Source: a bacterium (GTDB lineage Bacteria > Zhuqueibacterota > QNDG01 > DSAB01). Taken from it: 34,907 nucleotides of DNA. This document shows, in pieces, positions 25,549 through 34,907 of the stretch. The position numbers and the translations under genes were made by a program. Under the pieces are notes generated by a model. It saw only the letters and a list, made by a program, of their open reading frames with translations, did no database searches and was not told the DNA's origin. The stretch is from positions 1-34,907 of the forward strand of contig JAFGDT010000087.1 of NCBI GenBank assembly GCA_016931965.1. The letters are read 5' to 3'. Numbering within the stretch: position 1 is the first letter of the stretch; each line of letters starts with the position of its first letter.

Positions 25549-26328
25549 CTAATCCAATTTTTCAAGCATTTCCCTGGCCTCCTCCTTGAATTTTGGATCG
25601 TCTTGTTCGACTACGGGAAGACTGAGGACCTTCTCAAGAGGCTCACGCATGAGCTCTTCCTCATCCATAAATTCGTAGGTTCTGGCCAGTTCCAAATAGT
25701 GTTCAATATGGTTGGGATTGAGTTCAATGGCTTTCTGAAAATGGGCAACCGCTTCTTCATTGGATCCCGGAGGAACACCGCCATAGAGCACTTTGGCAAA
25801 GAATTTGAGAACGCTGCTCAAATTGGCCAGGTTCTGATGCCATCGTCCCAAAAGATGATGAACAAGATCCGCTTCCGGATTCAACATGAGCGCTGTATCC
25901 GCTTCCGCTTTCACCTCCTGAGAAAGCCTGATCTTTTCCTTGCCTCCTTTGAAAAGCGCCAAACGCCCCAGGGCAACAGCCAGCCGAAAATGGCCCTCCC
26001 AGCCTTGAGGATTGATCTCAATAGCCTGCTCACACCAGGTGCGGGATTGCTGAAAATAGGCTTCCTTCTGCGATTTTTCTTTTTCAGGCAATCGATCGGC
26101 ATACTCGGTCAGGTGATCCCCCGCTTTCCAGGCCGCTTCATACTGAGTGGGATCGAATCGGACAACGGCAATATAAGCTGTGGCTGCTCCACTGTGATTG
26201 TATTCAGCCGCCAGTGCTTCTCCTATCGCCATATATTTGGCTGCCGAATCAGCAACGCTGATTTGGGCCAAAAGGGGTGTGATCACAAAACAGCATAAAA
26301 AGCAGCACATTATGAATACTCTTTTCAT
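25549..26328 (-). CDS. Exported TPR protein resembling the RMDN family
   Basis: A 259-residue protein with a clear signal peptide (residues 1-21, ending PLLAQ), hence periplasmic or surface-facing. Helical repeats fill the rest. The segment LVHHLLGRWHQNLANLSSVLKFFAKVLYGG, read in parts, followed by NEEAVAHFQKAIELNPNH, matches the layout of the RMDN family (regulator of microtubule dynamics), which has eukaryotic and bacterial members. Asn/Pro loops (ELNPNH, EINPQG) are typical TPR turns. GGAGGAG lies seven bases before the ATG. It is transcribed alone, divergent from uvrA and convergent with hemW. Bacterial function unknown. Confidence 0.83.
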   Translation of the reverse strand: MKRVFIMCCFLCCFVITPLLAQISVADSAAKYMAIGEALAAEYNHSGAATAYIAVVRFDPTQYEAAWKAGDHLTEYADRLPEKEKSQKEAYFQQSRTWCEQAIEINPQGWEGHFRLAVALGRLALFKGGKEKIRLSQEVKAEADTALMLNPEADLVHHLLGRWHQNLANLSSVLKFFAKVLYGGVPPGSNEEAVAHFQKAIELNPNHIEHYLELARTYEFMDEEELMREPLEKVLSLPVVEQDDPKFKEEAREMLEKLD

Positions 26329-26415
26329 AACACGTCTCCTCCTTCAGACAATAAAATGGGAATGGGTTCTATTTAAAGATATTTTTTCAAAAACACAAGA
26401 GATTTTTTTATAAAA

Positions 26416-29253
26416 ATGACAAATAGCAATCATTTAATTATACGGGGCGCGAGAGAACACAACCTGAAGAATATCAATCTCGACATTCCCCGCAACAAAC
26501 TCATCGTAATCACGGGCCTATCGGGTTCGGGAAAGTCCTCCCTAGCATTTGACACCATTTATGCTGAAGGTCAGCGCCGCTACGTCGAATCCCTCTCGGC
26601 TTACGCCCGTCAATTTCTCGGCCTCATGGAAAAACCGGATGTGGACTCAATCGAAGGTCTTTCTCCCGCCATTTCAATTGAGCAGCGCACAGCCGGCAAG
26701 AATCCGCGCTCGACCGTTGGTACCGTAACGGAGATTTATGACCACTTGCGCCTGCTGTTTGCCCGCATCGGTGTTCCTTACTGTTACAACTGCGGTCGGC
26801 GAATCGAAAAACAGTCCGTTGAGCAGATCGTCGATTCGATTCTTCAATGCGATCCCGGCGTGAAGATCCAGATTCTTGCACCGGTTGTCCGGGGACGGAA
26901 AGGAGAATACCGGGAGGTTTTTGAGCAGATTAAAAGGGACGGATATCTGAGAGTCCGAGTCGACGGAGAAATCATGGAAGTCGATCAGTCCATTAAACTG
27001 GAGAAACAGAAGAAACACCATATCGAAGTGGTTGTGGATCGTCTGGTTGTGGATTCAAAAATTTCCACCCGCCTGGCCGATTCGATCGAAACGGCACTCT
27101 CGCTCTCTTCAGGGGTCGTTCTGGTTGATATCGTCAATGTCGAAGAGCGCCTCTACTCCGCCCACTTCGCCTGCGTTCATTGCGGAATCAACTACGAAGA
27201 ACCTTCGCCGAGAATGTTCTCATTCAACTCCCCTTACGGCGCCTGTCCTATCTGCAATGGTCTGGGATCCATCATGAAAATTGATCCCGAACTGGTTGTT
27301 CCCGACCCTACAAAAAGTCTCGCAGAAGGGACCATCAAACCATGGGGTGAATCCCGCGACGGGTGGTATTTCAGCATGCTAAAGGCCGTTGGAAAAACAT
27401 ACAGGTTTTCCCTGAATACCCCTTTTGAGAAGCTCTCACCCGAACAACAGAACGTGATTCTCTATGGCTCCGGACACCGTGAAATCCGCTTTGAATACAA
27501 ATCAACAAATCGGAAAGCAGAAGGTATTTTTGTCAACCGATTCGAGGGTATCATCCACAATCTGGAAAGACGGTACCATCAGACCCAGTCCCAGGGAATC
27601 CGGACATGGATTGAAGGATTTATGAATGTCCTGCCCTGCCCCGGATGCAAAGGAGCCCGATTGAAAAAAGAAAGCCTTTCCGTAAAAGTCGCCCAAAAAT
27701 CGATTCACGAGATTACTTCCTTTTCCATCAAACAGGCTTACGCATTTTTTAACGAAATCAACCTCACACAATGGCAGCAAAAAATCGCCCGCCAGATTCT
27801 CAATGAAATCAAAGGACGGCTTCGTTTCCTGGTCAATGTGGGACTGGACTATTTGACGCTGGATAGGGCGACCGGTTCGCTCTCCGGCGGAGAAGCACAG
27901 CGGATCCGGCTGGCCACACAGATCGGTTCCCAGCTCGTCGGTGTCCTCTACATTTTGGACGAACCCTCCATCGGTTTGCATCACAGGGACAATCAGCGTC
28001 TCATCGACACACTGACCACCCTGCGGGACCTGGGGAATACGGTTCTTGTCGTGGAGCACGACAGGGCCACCATCGAATCCGCAGACTTTATTGTCGACCT
28101 CGGTCCGGGTGCGGGTGAGCACGGGGGAGAGGTTGTGGCTACAGGCACACCAAGAGAAATCATCAAAAATAAGAACTCAATCACCGGTCAGTATCTCTCT
28201 GGAAAGCGGTCCATCCCCATACCGCAAAAAAGACGAAAATCGGACGGCCGATTCCTGACCCTGACCGGTGCCCGGGGCAACAATTTAAAATCGATCGATG
28301 TCTTGATTCCTCTAGGCCTTTTTATCTGTGTCACGGGTGTCTCAGGATCGGGAAAATCGAGCTTGATCAATGAGACACTCTTTCCCGTATTGCTTCGCCA
28401 CTTTTATCGAAGCAAGGCGATTTCGCTTCCCTTCAATGATGTGAAGGGCATCGAACACATCGATAAAGTAATTGATATCAATCAGTCTCCTATCGGACGC
28501 ACACCCCGATCCAATCCGGCAACCTATACGGGACTCTTTACATACATCCGAAGCCTCTTTGCGATGATTCCCGAATCAAAGATTCGCGGATACACACCCG
28601 GACGATTCAGCTTTAATGTAAAAGGAGGACGCTGCGAAGCCTGTGAAGGGGATGGCATCATCAAAATTGAAATGCACTTCCTTCCCGATGTTTACATCCC
28701 CTGTGAAATATGCAAGGGGAGACGATACAATCGGGAAACACTTGAAATCAAATACAGGGGCAAATCGATTGCCGATATACTCGACATGACCGTTGAGGAA
28801 GCCCTCGATTTCTTTGACCGCATTCCAAAGATCAAGCGGAAACTTAAAACACTCTACGATGTGGGATTAGGCTATATCCATCTCGGTCAACCCGCCACCA
28901 CACTCTCCGGCGGAGAAGCGCAACGGATCAAACTGTCCACAGAGCTTTCCAAGGTATCGACCGGCAATACATTCTATATTCTGGACGAGCCAACAACGGG
29001 TCTCCATTTTGAGGATATTCAAATGCTTCTTTCTGTGTTGAACCGTCTTGTCGAAAAGGGCAATACCGTCGTTGTGATCGAACACAATCCCGATGTGATC
29101 AAAACAGCGGATTGGATCATCGATCTCGGGCCGGAAGGAGGGGATGACGGAGGGGCTGTTGTTGCAACCGGCCCTCCCGAAACAATCGCCAGAGTAAAAG
29201 AATCGTACACCGGACTGTTGTTAAAAGAGGAACTCAAAACAAATATAAAATAG
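26416..29253 (+). CDS. uvrA: Excinuclease ABC subunit A
   Basis: A 945-residue ATPase that finds bulky DNA damage in nucleotide excision repair. Both ABC halves are intact: Walker A GLSGSGKS (34-41) and GVSGSGKS in the second half, each with an LSGGEAQRI signature and ILDEP. Zinc modules are visible as CYNC...CVHC...CPIC and as CEAC...CEIC. Length is normal. The ATG has no ribosome site before it, only A/T-rich sequence. It starts 87 bases from the divergent TPR gene and ends directly at the ribosome site of the next gene. Confidence 0.97.
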   Translation: MTNSNHLIIRGAREHNLKNINLDIPRNKLIVITGLSGSGKSSLAFDTIYAEGQRRYVESLSAYARQFLGLMEKPDVDSIEGLSPAISIEQRTAGKNPRSTVGTVTEIYDHLRLLFARIGVPYCYNCGRRIEKQSVEQIVDSILQCDPGVKIQILAPVVRGRKGEYREVFEQIKRDGYLRVRVDGEIMEVDQSIKLEKQKKHHIEVVVDRLVVDSKISTRLADSIETALSLSSGVVLVDIVNVEERLYSAHFACVHCGINYEEPSPRMFSFNSPYGACPICNGLGSIMKIDPELVVPDPTKSLAEGTIKPWGESRDGWYFSMLKAVGKTYRFSLNTPFEKLSPEQQNVILYGSGHREIRFEYKSTNRKAEGIFVNRFEGIIHNLERRYHQTQSQGIRTWIEGFMNVLPCPGCKGARLKKESLSVKVAQKSIHEITSFSIKQAYAFFNEINLTQWQQKIARQILNEIKGRLRFLVNVGLDYLTLDRATGSLSGGEAQRIRLATQIGSQLVGVLYILDEPSIGLHHRDNQRLIDTLTTLRDLGNTVLVVEHDRATIESADFIVDLGPGAGEHGGEVVATGTPREIIKNKNSITGQYLSGKRSIPIPQKRRKSDGRFLTLTGARGNNLKSIDVLIPLGLFICVTGVSGSGKSSLINETLFPVLLRHFYRSKAISLPFNDVKGIEHIDKVIDINQSPIGRTPRSNPATYTGLFTYIRSLFAMIPESKIRGYTPGRFSFNVKGGRCEACEGDGIIKIEMHFLPDVYIPCEICKGRRYNRETLEIKYRGKSIADILDMTVEEALDFFDRIPKIKRKLKTLYDVGLGYIHLGQPATTLSGGEAQRIKLSTELSKVSTGNTFYILDEPTTGLHFEDIQMLLSVLNRLVEKGNTVVVIEHNPDVIKTADWIIDLGPEGGDDGGAVVATGPPETIARVKESYTGLLLKEELKTNIK

Positions 29254-29267
29254 GAGATCATCCAAAA

Positions 29268-30803
29268 CTGAATATATTTGAACACCTATTCCAGGCACCC
29301 ACTGCAGATTGGCTTCACCTCCTTGCATTTTTTTTCGGCATCATTGTCTTTATTGCGATTGCTGAAAAAACACGAAAAGCACTGAGGTGGTCACCTGAAG
29401 TCAACCGGAAACTGGTCCATATTCTGACGGGAATCCTTATCTTCTTCTCCCCATTTTTTATGACATCAAAAAAACCGCTTATCTGGCTGGCTGTCCTTTT
29501 TATCATCGTGAACTATACCGGTATCCGAACAGGCAAACTCATGGGGATTCACGACACACGAAGACGAAGCTATGGCACCGTCTTCTATCCTATGACTTTT
29601 CTGTTTCTTGTATGGATATGCTGGGACAATTACAAATCGATTGTCATGATTTCCATGCTGATCCTGGCTTTAGCCGATGCAGCGGCTGCCATTGTGGGAG
29701 AGAATCTGAAAACACTGCACGAATATCAACTGGGCAGGGATAAAAAATCAATCGAAGGTTCATTCGTGATGTTCATCACCAGTTTTCTCATTGTCCTCGT
29801 CGGACTTCCTGCCATTGATTATTTAGATGGACACACCGTTTCTTGGATTAGGGCCGGCTGGATCGGTCTCAATACAGCCATCGTCGCAACAGCATGCGAA
29901 GCCCTGTCGGGTAGCGGATCGGACAATCTCAGTGCACCGTTGGGGGCGGCTTTCGTCTTGAACTTTATGTTGATCCATCCGAATCCGGCCAACATCCAGT
30001 TTTCAATCGGTATCGGCTTGGCCTTCGTTTTTGCATTGGCCGCTTACCGCGCACACTATCTGACAGCCAACGGCAGTGTAACCGCTTTTCTTCTGGCCGT
30101 GGTCATATTCGGCATAGGGGGCTGGAAATGGACAATACCCATATTGACTTTTTTCCTGTTATCCAGTCTGCTTTCAAGAATGGGGAAAAAACAGAAATCC
30201 CAGTTCGGATTGATATTCGAAAAAGAGAGCCGACGCGATATGGGTCAGGTACTGGCCAATGGGGGAATAGCAGGAGTTATCGTTCTCTTGGACAATTATT
30301 TCCCCAGCCCATTATGGTATGCCATGTACCTCGGATCGCTTGCTGGGGTGAACAGTGATACCTGGGCCACCGAAATCGGCGTCTTATCAAAAAGCGAACC
30401 CAGATCCATAAAAAATTTGAAAAAAGTAGAACCAGGCACTTCCGGCGGTGTAACAGGACTCGGCCTCGGAAGCGCATTTCTGGGCGCCTTGATTATCGGA
30501 ATCATCGGAGTCTTGTTGGTACCGACTGATTATTCACTTTCCTTTTCCCCACTTTTTTTCTATATTATTGTGTTGGGAGGTTTTCTGGCAAGTTTGGTGG
30601 ACAGCTTATTGGGTGCAACAATACAGGCACAGTATCGGTGTCCGATTTGCAAAAAGATCACCGAAAAACAAATCCACTGCGACGGGAAAGAGACGGTACT
30701 GATTTCTGGATATCGACGGCTCAACAACGATGGGGTCAATTTTTTCTGCTCCGTCTGCGGCGGACTTTTTGTATGGATCATGATAAAATTGATAATCGAT
30801 TAA
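29268..30803 (+). CDS. Phytol/dolichol kinase-like domain fused to DUF92; likely CTG start
   Basis: A polytopic membrane protein of about 511 residues. The N-terminal half has a membrane helix, then NRKLVHILTG, and later LALADAAAAIVGE, the pattern of CTP-dependent phytol/dolichol kinases. The C-terminal half (about 250 onward) is DUF92: NGSVTAFLLAV, GVNSDTWATEIG, GTSGGVTGLG, SLVDSLLGATIQ, ending with CPIC and CSVC cysteine pairs. No ATG, GTG or TTG occurs in frame before 29460, which would delete the RKLVH block. CTG at 29268 fits, with GGAG eleven bases before it overlapping the uvrA stop. In plants these two activities (VTE5 and VTE6) are separate proteins that turn phytol into phytyl diphosphate. 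The role here is inference. Confidence 0.82.
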   Translation: MNIFEHLFQAPTADWLHLLAFFFGIIVFIAIAEKTRKALRWSPEVNRKLVHILTGILIFFSPFFMTSKKPLIWLAVLFIIVNYTGIRTGKLMGIHDTRRRSYGTVFYPMTFLFLVWICWDNYKSIVMISMLILALADAAAAIVGENLKTLHEYQLGRDKKSIEGSFVMFITSFLIVLVGLPAIDYLDGHTVSWIRAGWIGLNTAIVATACEALSGSGSDNLSAPLGAAFVLNFMLIHPNPANIQFSIGIGLAFVFALAAYRAHYLTANGSVTAFLLAVVIFGIGGWKWTIPILTFFLLSSLLSRMGKKQKSQFGLIFEKESRRDMGQVLANGGIAGVIVLLDNYFPSPLWYAMYLGSLAGVNSDTWATEIGVLSKSEPRSIKNLKKVEPGTSGGVTGLGLGSAFLGALIIGIIGVLLVPTDYSLSFSPLFFYIIVLGGFLASLVDSLLGATIQAQYRCPICKKITEKQIHCDGKETVLISGYRRLNNDGVNFFCSVCGGLFVWIMIKLIID

Positions 30804-30831
30804 TGGTGATAAATCAATCCCCTATTCTTAT

Positions 30832-30862
30832 TTCCCCCCTTGAGGGGGGAATAAAAGGGGGG
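30832..30862. repeat. C-run/G-run hairpin element before enolase
   Basis: TTCCCCCC (30832-30839) pairs with GGGGGGAA (30844-30851) around a TTGA loop, giving an 8-bp stem. A second run of six G (30857-30862) could compete for the same C-run. It lies between the DUF92 gene and eno. There is no T-run, so it is not a standard intrinsic terminator. The pattern resembles dispersed intergenic repeats known from many bacterial genomes; copy number cannot be checked here. Confidence 0.55.
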
Positions 30863-30887
30863 TGTAAAAATTCAAAACAACAAATGA

Positions 30888-32198
<1,311 letters not shown>

Positions 32199-32208
32199 TC
32201 CATTAAAA

Positions 32209-32511
32209 ATGACCAAGCATGCTTCAAAAAGGAAGAAGAGAGCCTGGATACTCGGATGTTTGCTGCTTCTCACGCTTGTTCTGGTTCTTTCGATGGGAAA
32301 ACGGGGATTCATCCAGCAGATCCGAATCAAACGGGAAAGAAAACAGTTGATGGAAGAGATCGAGATCCTCGAGGAACAGAAAGCCATGTTGGAAGCGGAA
32401 AAAGAGAAGCTCGATGATCTGGAATATATTGAAAAAATTGCACGGGAAAAATATGGCATGGCCAGGGAGAATGAAGATGTATATCGCGTCGTCCCCGCGG
32501 AGACAGAATAA
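32209..32511 (+). CDS. ftsB: FtsB/DivIC-like septum formation initiator protein
   Basis: A 100-residue single-pass protein. A basic N-terminus precedes one membrane helix (about 13-29), a charged coiled coil (about 38-70) and the conserved YIEKIAREKYGMARENE motif near residues 73-89 of FtsB/DivIC proteins. It would act in the divisome with FtsL and FtsQ partners. It begins 10 bases after eno, and its TAA stop shares a base with the next ATG. Confidence 0.87.
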   Translation: MTKHASKRKKRAWILGCLLLLTLVLVLSMGKRGFIQQIRIKRERKQLMEEIEILEEQKAMLEAEKEKLDDLEYIEKIAREKYGMARENEDVYRVVPAETE

Positions 32512-33212
32512 TGTGGAATGAAATCCGGAAAACATTTCTCGCCGGCATACTCGTTTTGGCACCGATTACACTCACGATATACATTTTCTATCTTCTCTTT
32601 CGAACGATTGACGGTATTCTCGGGCAGGCAATTGCACAATTCCTCGTGGAACAATTTGGACTGGAAGGTCTTCAACCTTCGATCCCGGGTATTGGATTCC
32701 TTGCCCTTGTCATATTGATCTTTCTTGCAGGAACCATTGCCCGCAATTATATCGGAGGGAAATTCATTGCCGTAGGGGATTATGTTGTGAAGCATATTCC
32801 TCTGATCAATCGCATTTATATTGCCATACGGGAAATCAGTGAAGCAATCCTTTCAGAAAAACGGGAGATTTTTAAGAAGGCGGTTTTGATCGAATATCCC
32901 CGCAAAGGGCTTTATTCCATTGCCTTTTTTACACAGGATACCAAAGGACCTGTACAGGAATCACTGCCCAAGGATGTGGTGAGCGTCTTCCTGCCTACGA
33001 CACCCAATCCCACTTCGGGATATCTCCTCTTTGTACCCAAAACCGAAATTCTTGAACTGGACATGTCCGTTGAAGATGCTCTCAAGCTCGTGATCTCCGG
33101 TGGTTCAATTCATTTAAAAGCACCGGAATCGTTCGATGCCATTATCGGACGCCGTAAGAAAAGAAAAAAAACGGGATTGCACGTTCATTCAAAGCGGGAA
33201 AGGATCGGATGA
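32511..33212 (+). CDS. DUF502 family membrane protein
   Basis: A 233-residue protein of the DUF502 family. Two hydrophobic helices (about 8-30 and 58-76) are followed by the conserved block HIPLINRIYIAIREI and by a soluble domain containing VLIEYPRKGLYSIAFFT and VFLPTTPNPTSGYLLFVP, both diagnostic of the family. Function is not established. It overlaps ftsB by one base and the ATPase gene by four bases, so the three are translationally coupled. The last 25 residues are strongly basic. Confidence 0.9.
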   Translation: MWNEIRKTFLAGILVLAPITLTIYIFYLLFRTIDGILGQAIAQFLVEQFGLEGLQPSIPGIGFLALVILIFLAGTIARNYIGGKFIAVGDYVVKHIPLINRIYIAIREISEAILSEKREIFKKAVLIEYPRKGLYSIAFFTQDTKGPVQESLPKDVVSVFLPTTPNPTSGYLLFVPKTEILELDMSVEDALKLVISGGSIHLKAPESFDAIIGRRKKRKKTGLHVHSKRERIG

Positions 33213-33628
33213 CTCAGAAATCCGAAGAAATCGAACATTCGATTCCCAGCAGACTTGAAGAGTTGAGCAAAATAGAAAAAATCTCAGGAGAGATTGCCCG
33301 GAAAATGGATTTTTCGAAAGACCAGAAGGACAATCTCTCTATTGCGGTAACGGAAGCGGTTGGAAATGCCATTGTACACGGGAACAAAAAGCATGCTGAC
33401 AGAAAGGTGTGTATCCTGTTCAAGCTGAAAAAAAATCAAGTCGATGTGTTTGTTAAAGATGAAGGAAAGGGATTTAATCCCGACGAATTAGACGACCCGC
33501 TCAATCCCCAAAATCTCATGAAGGAAAGTGGTCGAGGTATATTTATATTAAAGGCACTGACAGATGGTGTCTCTTTTTCCTTCTCCCCCTCAGGAACCAC
33601 AGTCAAATTTACACTAAAGAAAAAGTAA
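33209..33628 (+). CDS. RsbW-like ATP-binding protein (anti-sigma/switch kinase fold)
   Basis: A 139-residue single-domain GHKL ATPase of the RsbW/SpoIIAB type. The N box is TEAVGNAIVHGN, the G1 box DEGKGF, and the G2 box SGRGIFIL. Members phosphorylate anti-sigma-factor antagonists or bind sigma factors. Neither an STAS antagonist nor a sigma factor gene is adjacent, so the partner is elsewhere. It overlaps DUF502 by four bases, and rlmN begins 8 bases after it. Confidence 0.88.
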   Translation: MTQKSEEIEHSIPSRLEELSKIEKISGEIARKMDFSKDQKDNLSIAVTEAVGNAIVHGNKKHADRKVCILFKLKKNQVDVFVKDEGKGFNPDELDDPLNPQNLMKESGRGIFILKALTDGVSFSFSPSGTTVKFTLKKK

Positions 33629-33636
33629 ATCCAGTA

Positions 33637-34674
33637 TTGAAAAAAACCAACCTGAAATCCCTGTCCCGGCAGGAACTCGATCAATTGATTGCAGATATCG
33701 ATGAAAAATCATTTCGAGCAGGTCAGATTTGGTCCTGGATATATCAGAAAAATGTGACCTCTTTTAATCGGATGTCAAACATCTCTCAATCACTCCGTAC
33801 AAAACTCGATCGAATGGCCTTCATCAGTTCACTCAAACTGATTCATAAAACAGTCTCTCTCCGGTCAAATACAGAAAAATTCTTATGGGAACTTGAGGAT
33901 GGTTTTCGAATCGAATCCGTTTACATTCCCGAAGGAAAAAGACGGACACTCTGTATTTCCAGCCAGGTCGGCTGTGGGCTGCAATGCCGCTTCTGTGCGA
34001 CTGGATCAATGGGATTTAGGCGCAATCTTGAAACAGAGGAGATCACCGACCAGGTTCTCTCCACATATAGAGAAATGGGTGAGAAACCCACAAACATCGT
34101 CGTCATGGGCATGGGTGAACCATTCCTCAATTTCGACAACGTACTCAAAGCACTTGTCATCATCAATCACTCTGATGGTTTGGCCATCGGCCATCGGAAG
34201 ATCACGATCTCGACAGCCGGCATCATCCCCCAACTGATACGATATATGAAAGAATCCCATCCTTTCAGACTCGCTGTCTCACTCAATGCAACAACCGATG
34301 CTCAGCGCACCCGTCTTATGCCGATCAATAAAAAATACCCGCTCCATCAACTGCTTCAGACTGCCCGAACCTATACCCAAAAGACAAAAAAACGGATCAC
34401 ATTCGAATATGTTTTATTCAAAGGAATCAATGACACGCAGGCCGATGCAAATCGCCTTTTAAAATTATTGAAGGGCATGCCCTGTAAAGTTAATCTGATT
34501 GCCTACAATCCTACGGCGAATCCGTTTAAAACACCCGATGAAGACACGATCCACCATTTTGCCGAAACCATTCGTCCCCTCTGCGCACCCGTCACCATGC
34601 GGCTGAGCAAAGGAGATGACATCCAAGCCGCCTGCGGACAGCTGGCAATTGCCAATCGGAGAAAAAAACCGTAA
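33637..34674 (+). CDS. rlmN: 23S rRNA (adenine(2503)-C2)-methyltransferase RlmN
   Basis: A 345-residue radical SAM methyltransferase modifying A2503 of 23S rRNA and, in some bacteria, A37 of tRNAs. The cluster-binding cysteines are C113, C117 and C120 (GCGLQCRFCATGSMGF); the methyl-carrying cysteine is C333 in DIQAACGQL. The N-terminal helical domain (FRAGQIWSWIYQK) is intact. The start appears to be TTG at 33637, giving an N-terminus (KKTNLKSLSRQEL) that fits the family, although the ribosome site is weak; coupling to the gene before it could compensate. Confidence 0.94.
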   Translation: MKKTNLKSLSRQELDQLIADIDEKSFRAGQIWSWIYQKNVTSFNRMSNISQSLRTKLDRMAFISSLKLIHKTVSLRSNTEKFLWELEDGFRIESVYIPEGKRRTLCISSQVGCGLQCRFCATGSMGFRRNLETEEITDQVLSTYREMGEKPTNIVVMGMGEPFLNFDNVLKALVIINHSDGLAIGHRKITISTAGIIPQLIRYMKESHPFRLAVSLNATTDAQRTRLMPINKKYPLHQLLQTARTYTQKTKKRITFEYVLFKGINDTQADANRLLKLLKGMPCKVNLIAYNPTANPFKTPDEDTIHHFAETIRPLCAPVTMRLSKGDDIQAACGQLAIANRRKKP

Positions 34675-34733
34675 AGATAAAATCGAAAGCACCCACACAG
34701 AGCGTAGGGCCAGTAGTATACACACACTTTGTC

Positions 34734-34780
34734 ATTCCTGCGAAAGCAGGAATCCAGGAAGTAGAAAACAAATGGATTCC
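34734..34780. repeat. Hairpin repeat with GAAA tetraloop after rlmN
   Basis: ATTCCTGC (34734-34741) and GCAGGAAT (34746-34753) form an 8-bp stem closed by GAAA. GGAATCCA (34749-34756) can alternatively pair with TGGATTCC (34773-34780). This resembles the dispersed 'ATTCCTGCGAAAGCAGGAATCC' intergenic repeats found in many bacterial genomes, here with a degenerate right half. No T-run follows. The rest of the 233 bases after rlmN shows nothing recognisable. Confidence 0.6.
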
Positions 34781-34907
34781 CGCTCAACACAAAAAGGGAA
34801 GGATAGATTTTCGGAATTTTTTAGACATGTGTGGTATATCAGAAAATTTCTATATATTTAACTGAACTTTGGCAAGAATGGTCATAGAGCGAATTTTAAC
34901 TGTTTTG

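Noticed and set aside
25540-26298. 252-residue plus-strand open frame opposite the TPR gene
   Set aside because: The minus-strand protein has a signal peptide, a strong ribosome site, TPR patterns and a terminator; the plus frame has none of these.
27502-28122. 206-residue minus-strand open frame inside uvrA
   Set aside because: Antisense shadow of the conserved ABC region; composition is that of a reversed coding strand.

Overview
This is a bacterial chromosomal segment of moderate GC. It is almost entirely plus-strand, with only two minus-strand genes. Gene content suggests the Fibrobacterota-Chlorobiota-Bacteroidota (FCB) side of the tree or a related candidate phylum such as KSB1 or Calditrichota. 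The clues are a fused CrtYcd-type lycopene cyclase, a CruF/CrtD carotenoid set, a class II photolyase, an RMDN-like TPR protein and a DUF92 fusion. Promoters look like ordinary sigma70 (TTGACA/TATAAT) boxes rather than the Bacteroidota type. The phylum call is inference.

Layout. (1) About 1-11.1 kb: a GNAT acetyltransferase, then a carbohydrate-catabolism locus that looks aimed at a sulfated, uronic-acid-containing polysaccharide. It holds an exported heparinase II/III-like lyase, a cytoplasmic GH88 unsaturated-glucuronyl hydrolase, a TIM-barrel sugar isomerase/epimerase, a Gfo/Idh/MocA dehydrogenase, an SDR, a small membrane protein coupled to a sodium:solute symporter, an atypical Asp/Glu-racemase-fold enzyme and a Tat-exported formylglycine sulfatase. 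No SusC/SusD pair, regulator or sulfatase-maturing enzyme is present. (2) 11.2-12.2 kb: a GNAT-YoaP protein and, convergent to it, a 50-residue cysteine-rich protein. (3) 12.2-21.3 kb: a class II CPD photolyase followed by a tightly overlapping eight-gene carotenoid operon: TPR-like exported protein, crtYcd, crtD-like, crtI, crtB, acyltransferase, GT2 glycosyltransferase, cruF. Together these could make a monocyclic carotenoid with a 1'-hydroxyl that is glycosylated and acylated. (4) 21.5-25.5 kb: lepA, lepB, hemW, with a probably leaderless lepA. (5) 25.5-26.3 kb, minus strand: an exported TPR protein resembling the RMDN family, ending at a hairpin terminator. (6) 26.4-30.8 kb: uvrA and a membrane protein that fuses a phytol/dolichol-kinase-like half to a DUF92 half and appears to start at CTG. 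(7) 30.9-34.7 kb: eno, ftsB-like, DUF502, an RsbW-like ATPase and rlmN, most of them touching or overlapping. The last 230 bases hold no gene but carry a hairpin repeat.

The most interesting items are the carotenoid operon joined to a photolyase, the kinase-DUF92 fusion with its non-canonical start, the polysaccharide locus with its racemase-fold enzyme lacking the usual first catalytic cysteine, and the RMDN-like protein. No tRNA, rRNA, CRISPR array, phage or insertion sequence was seen.
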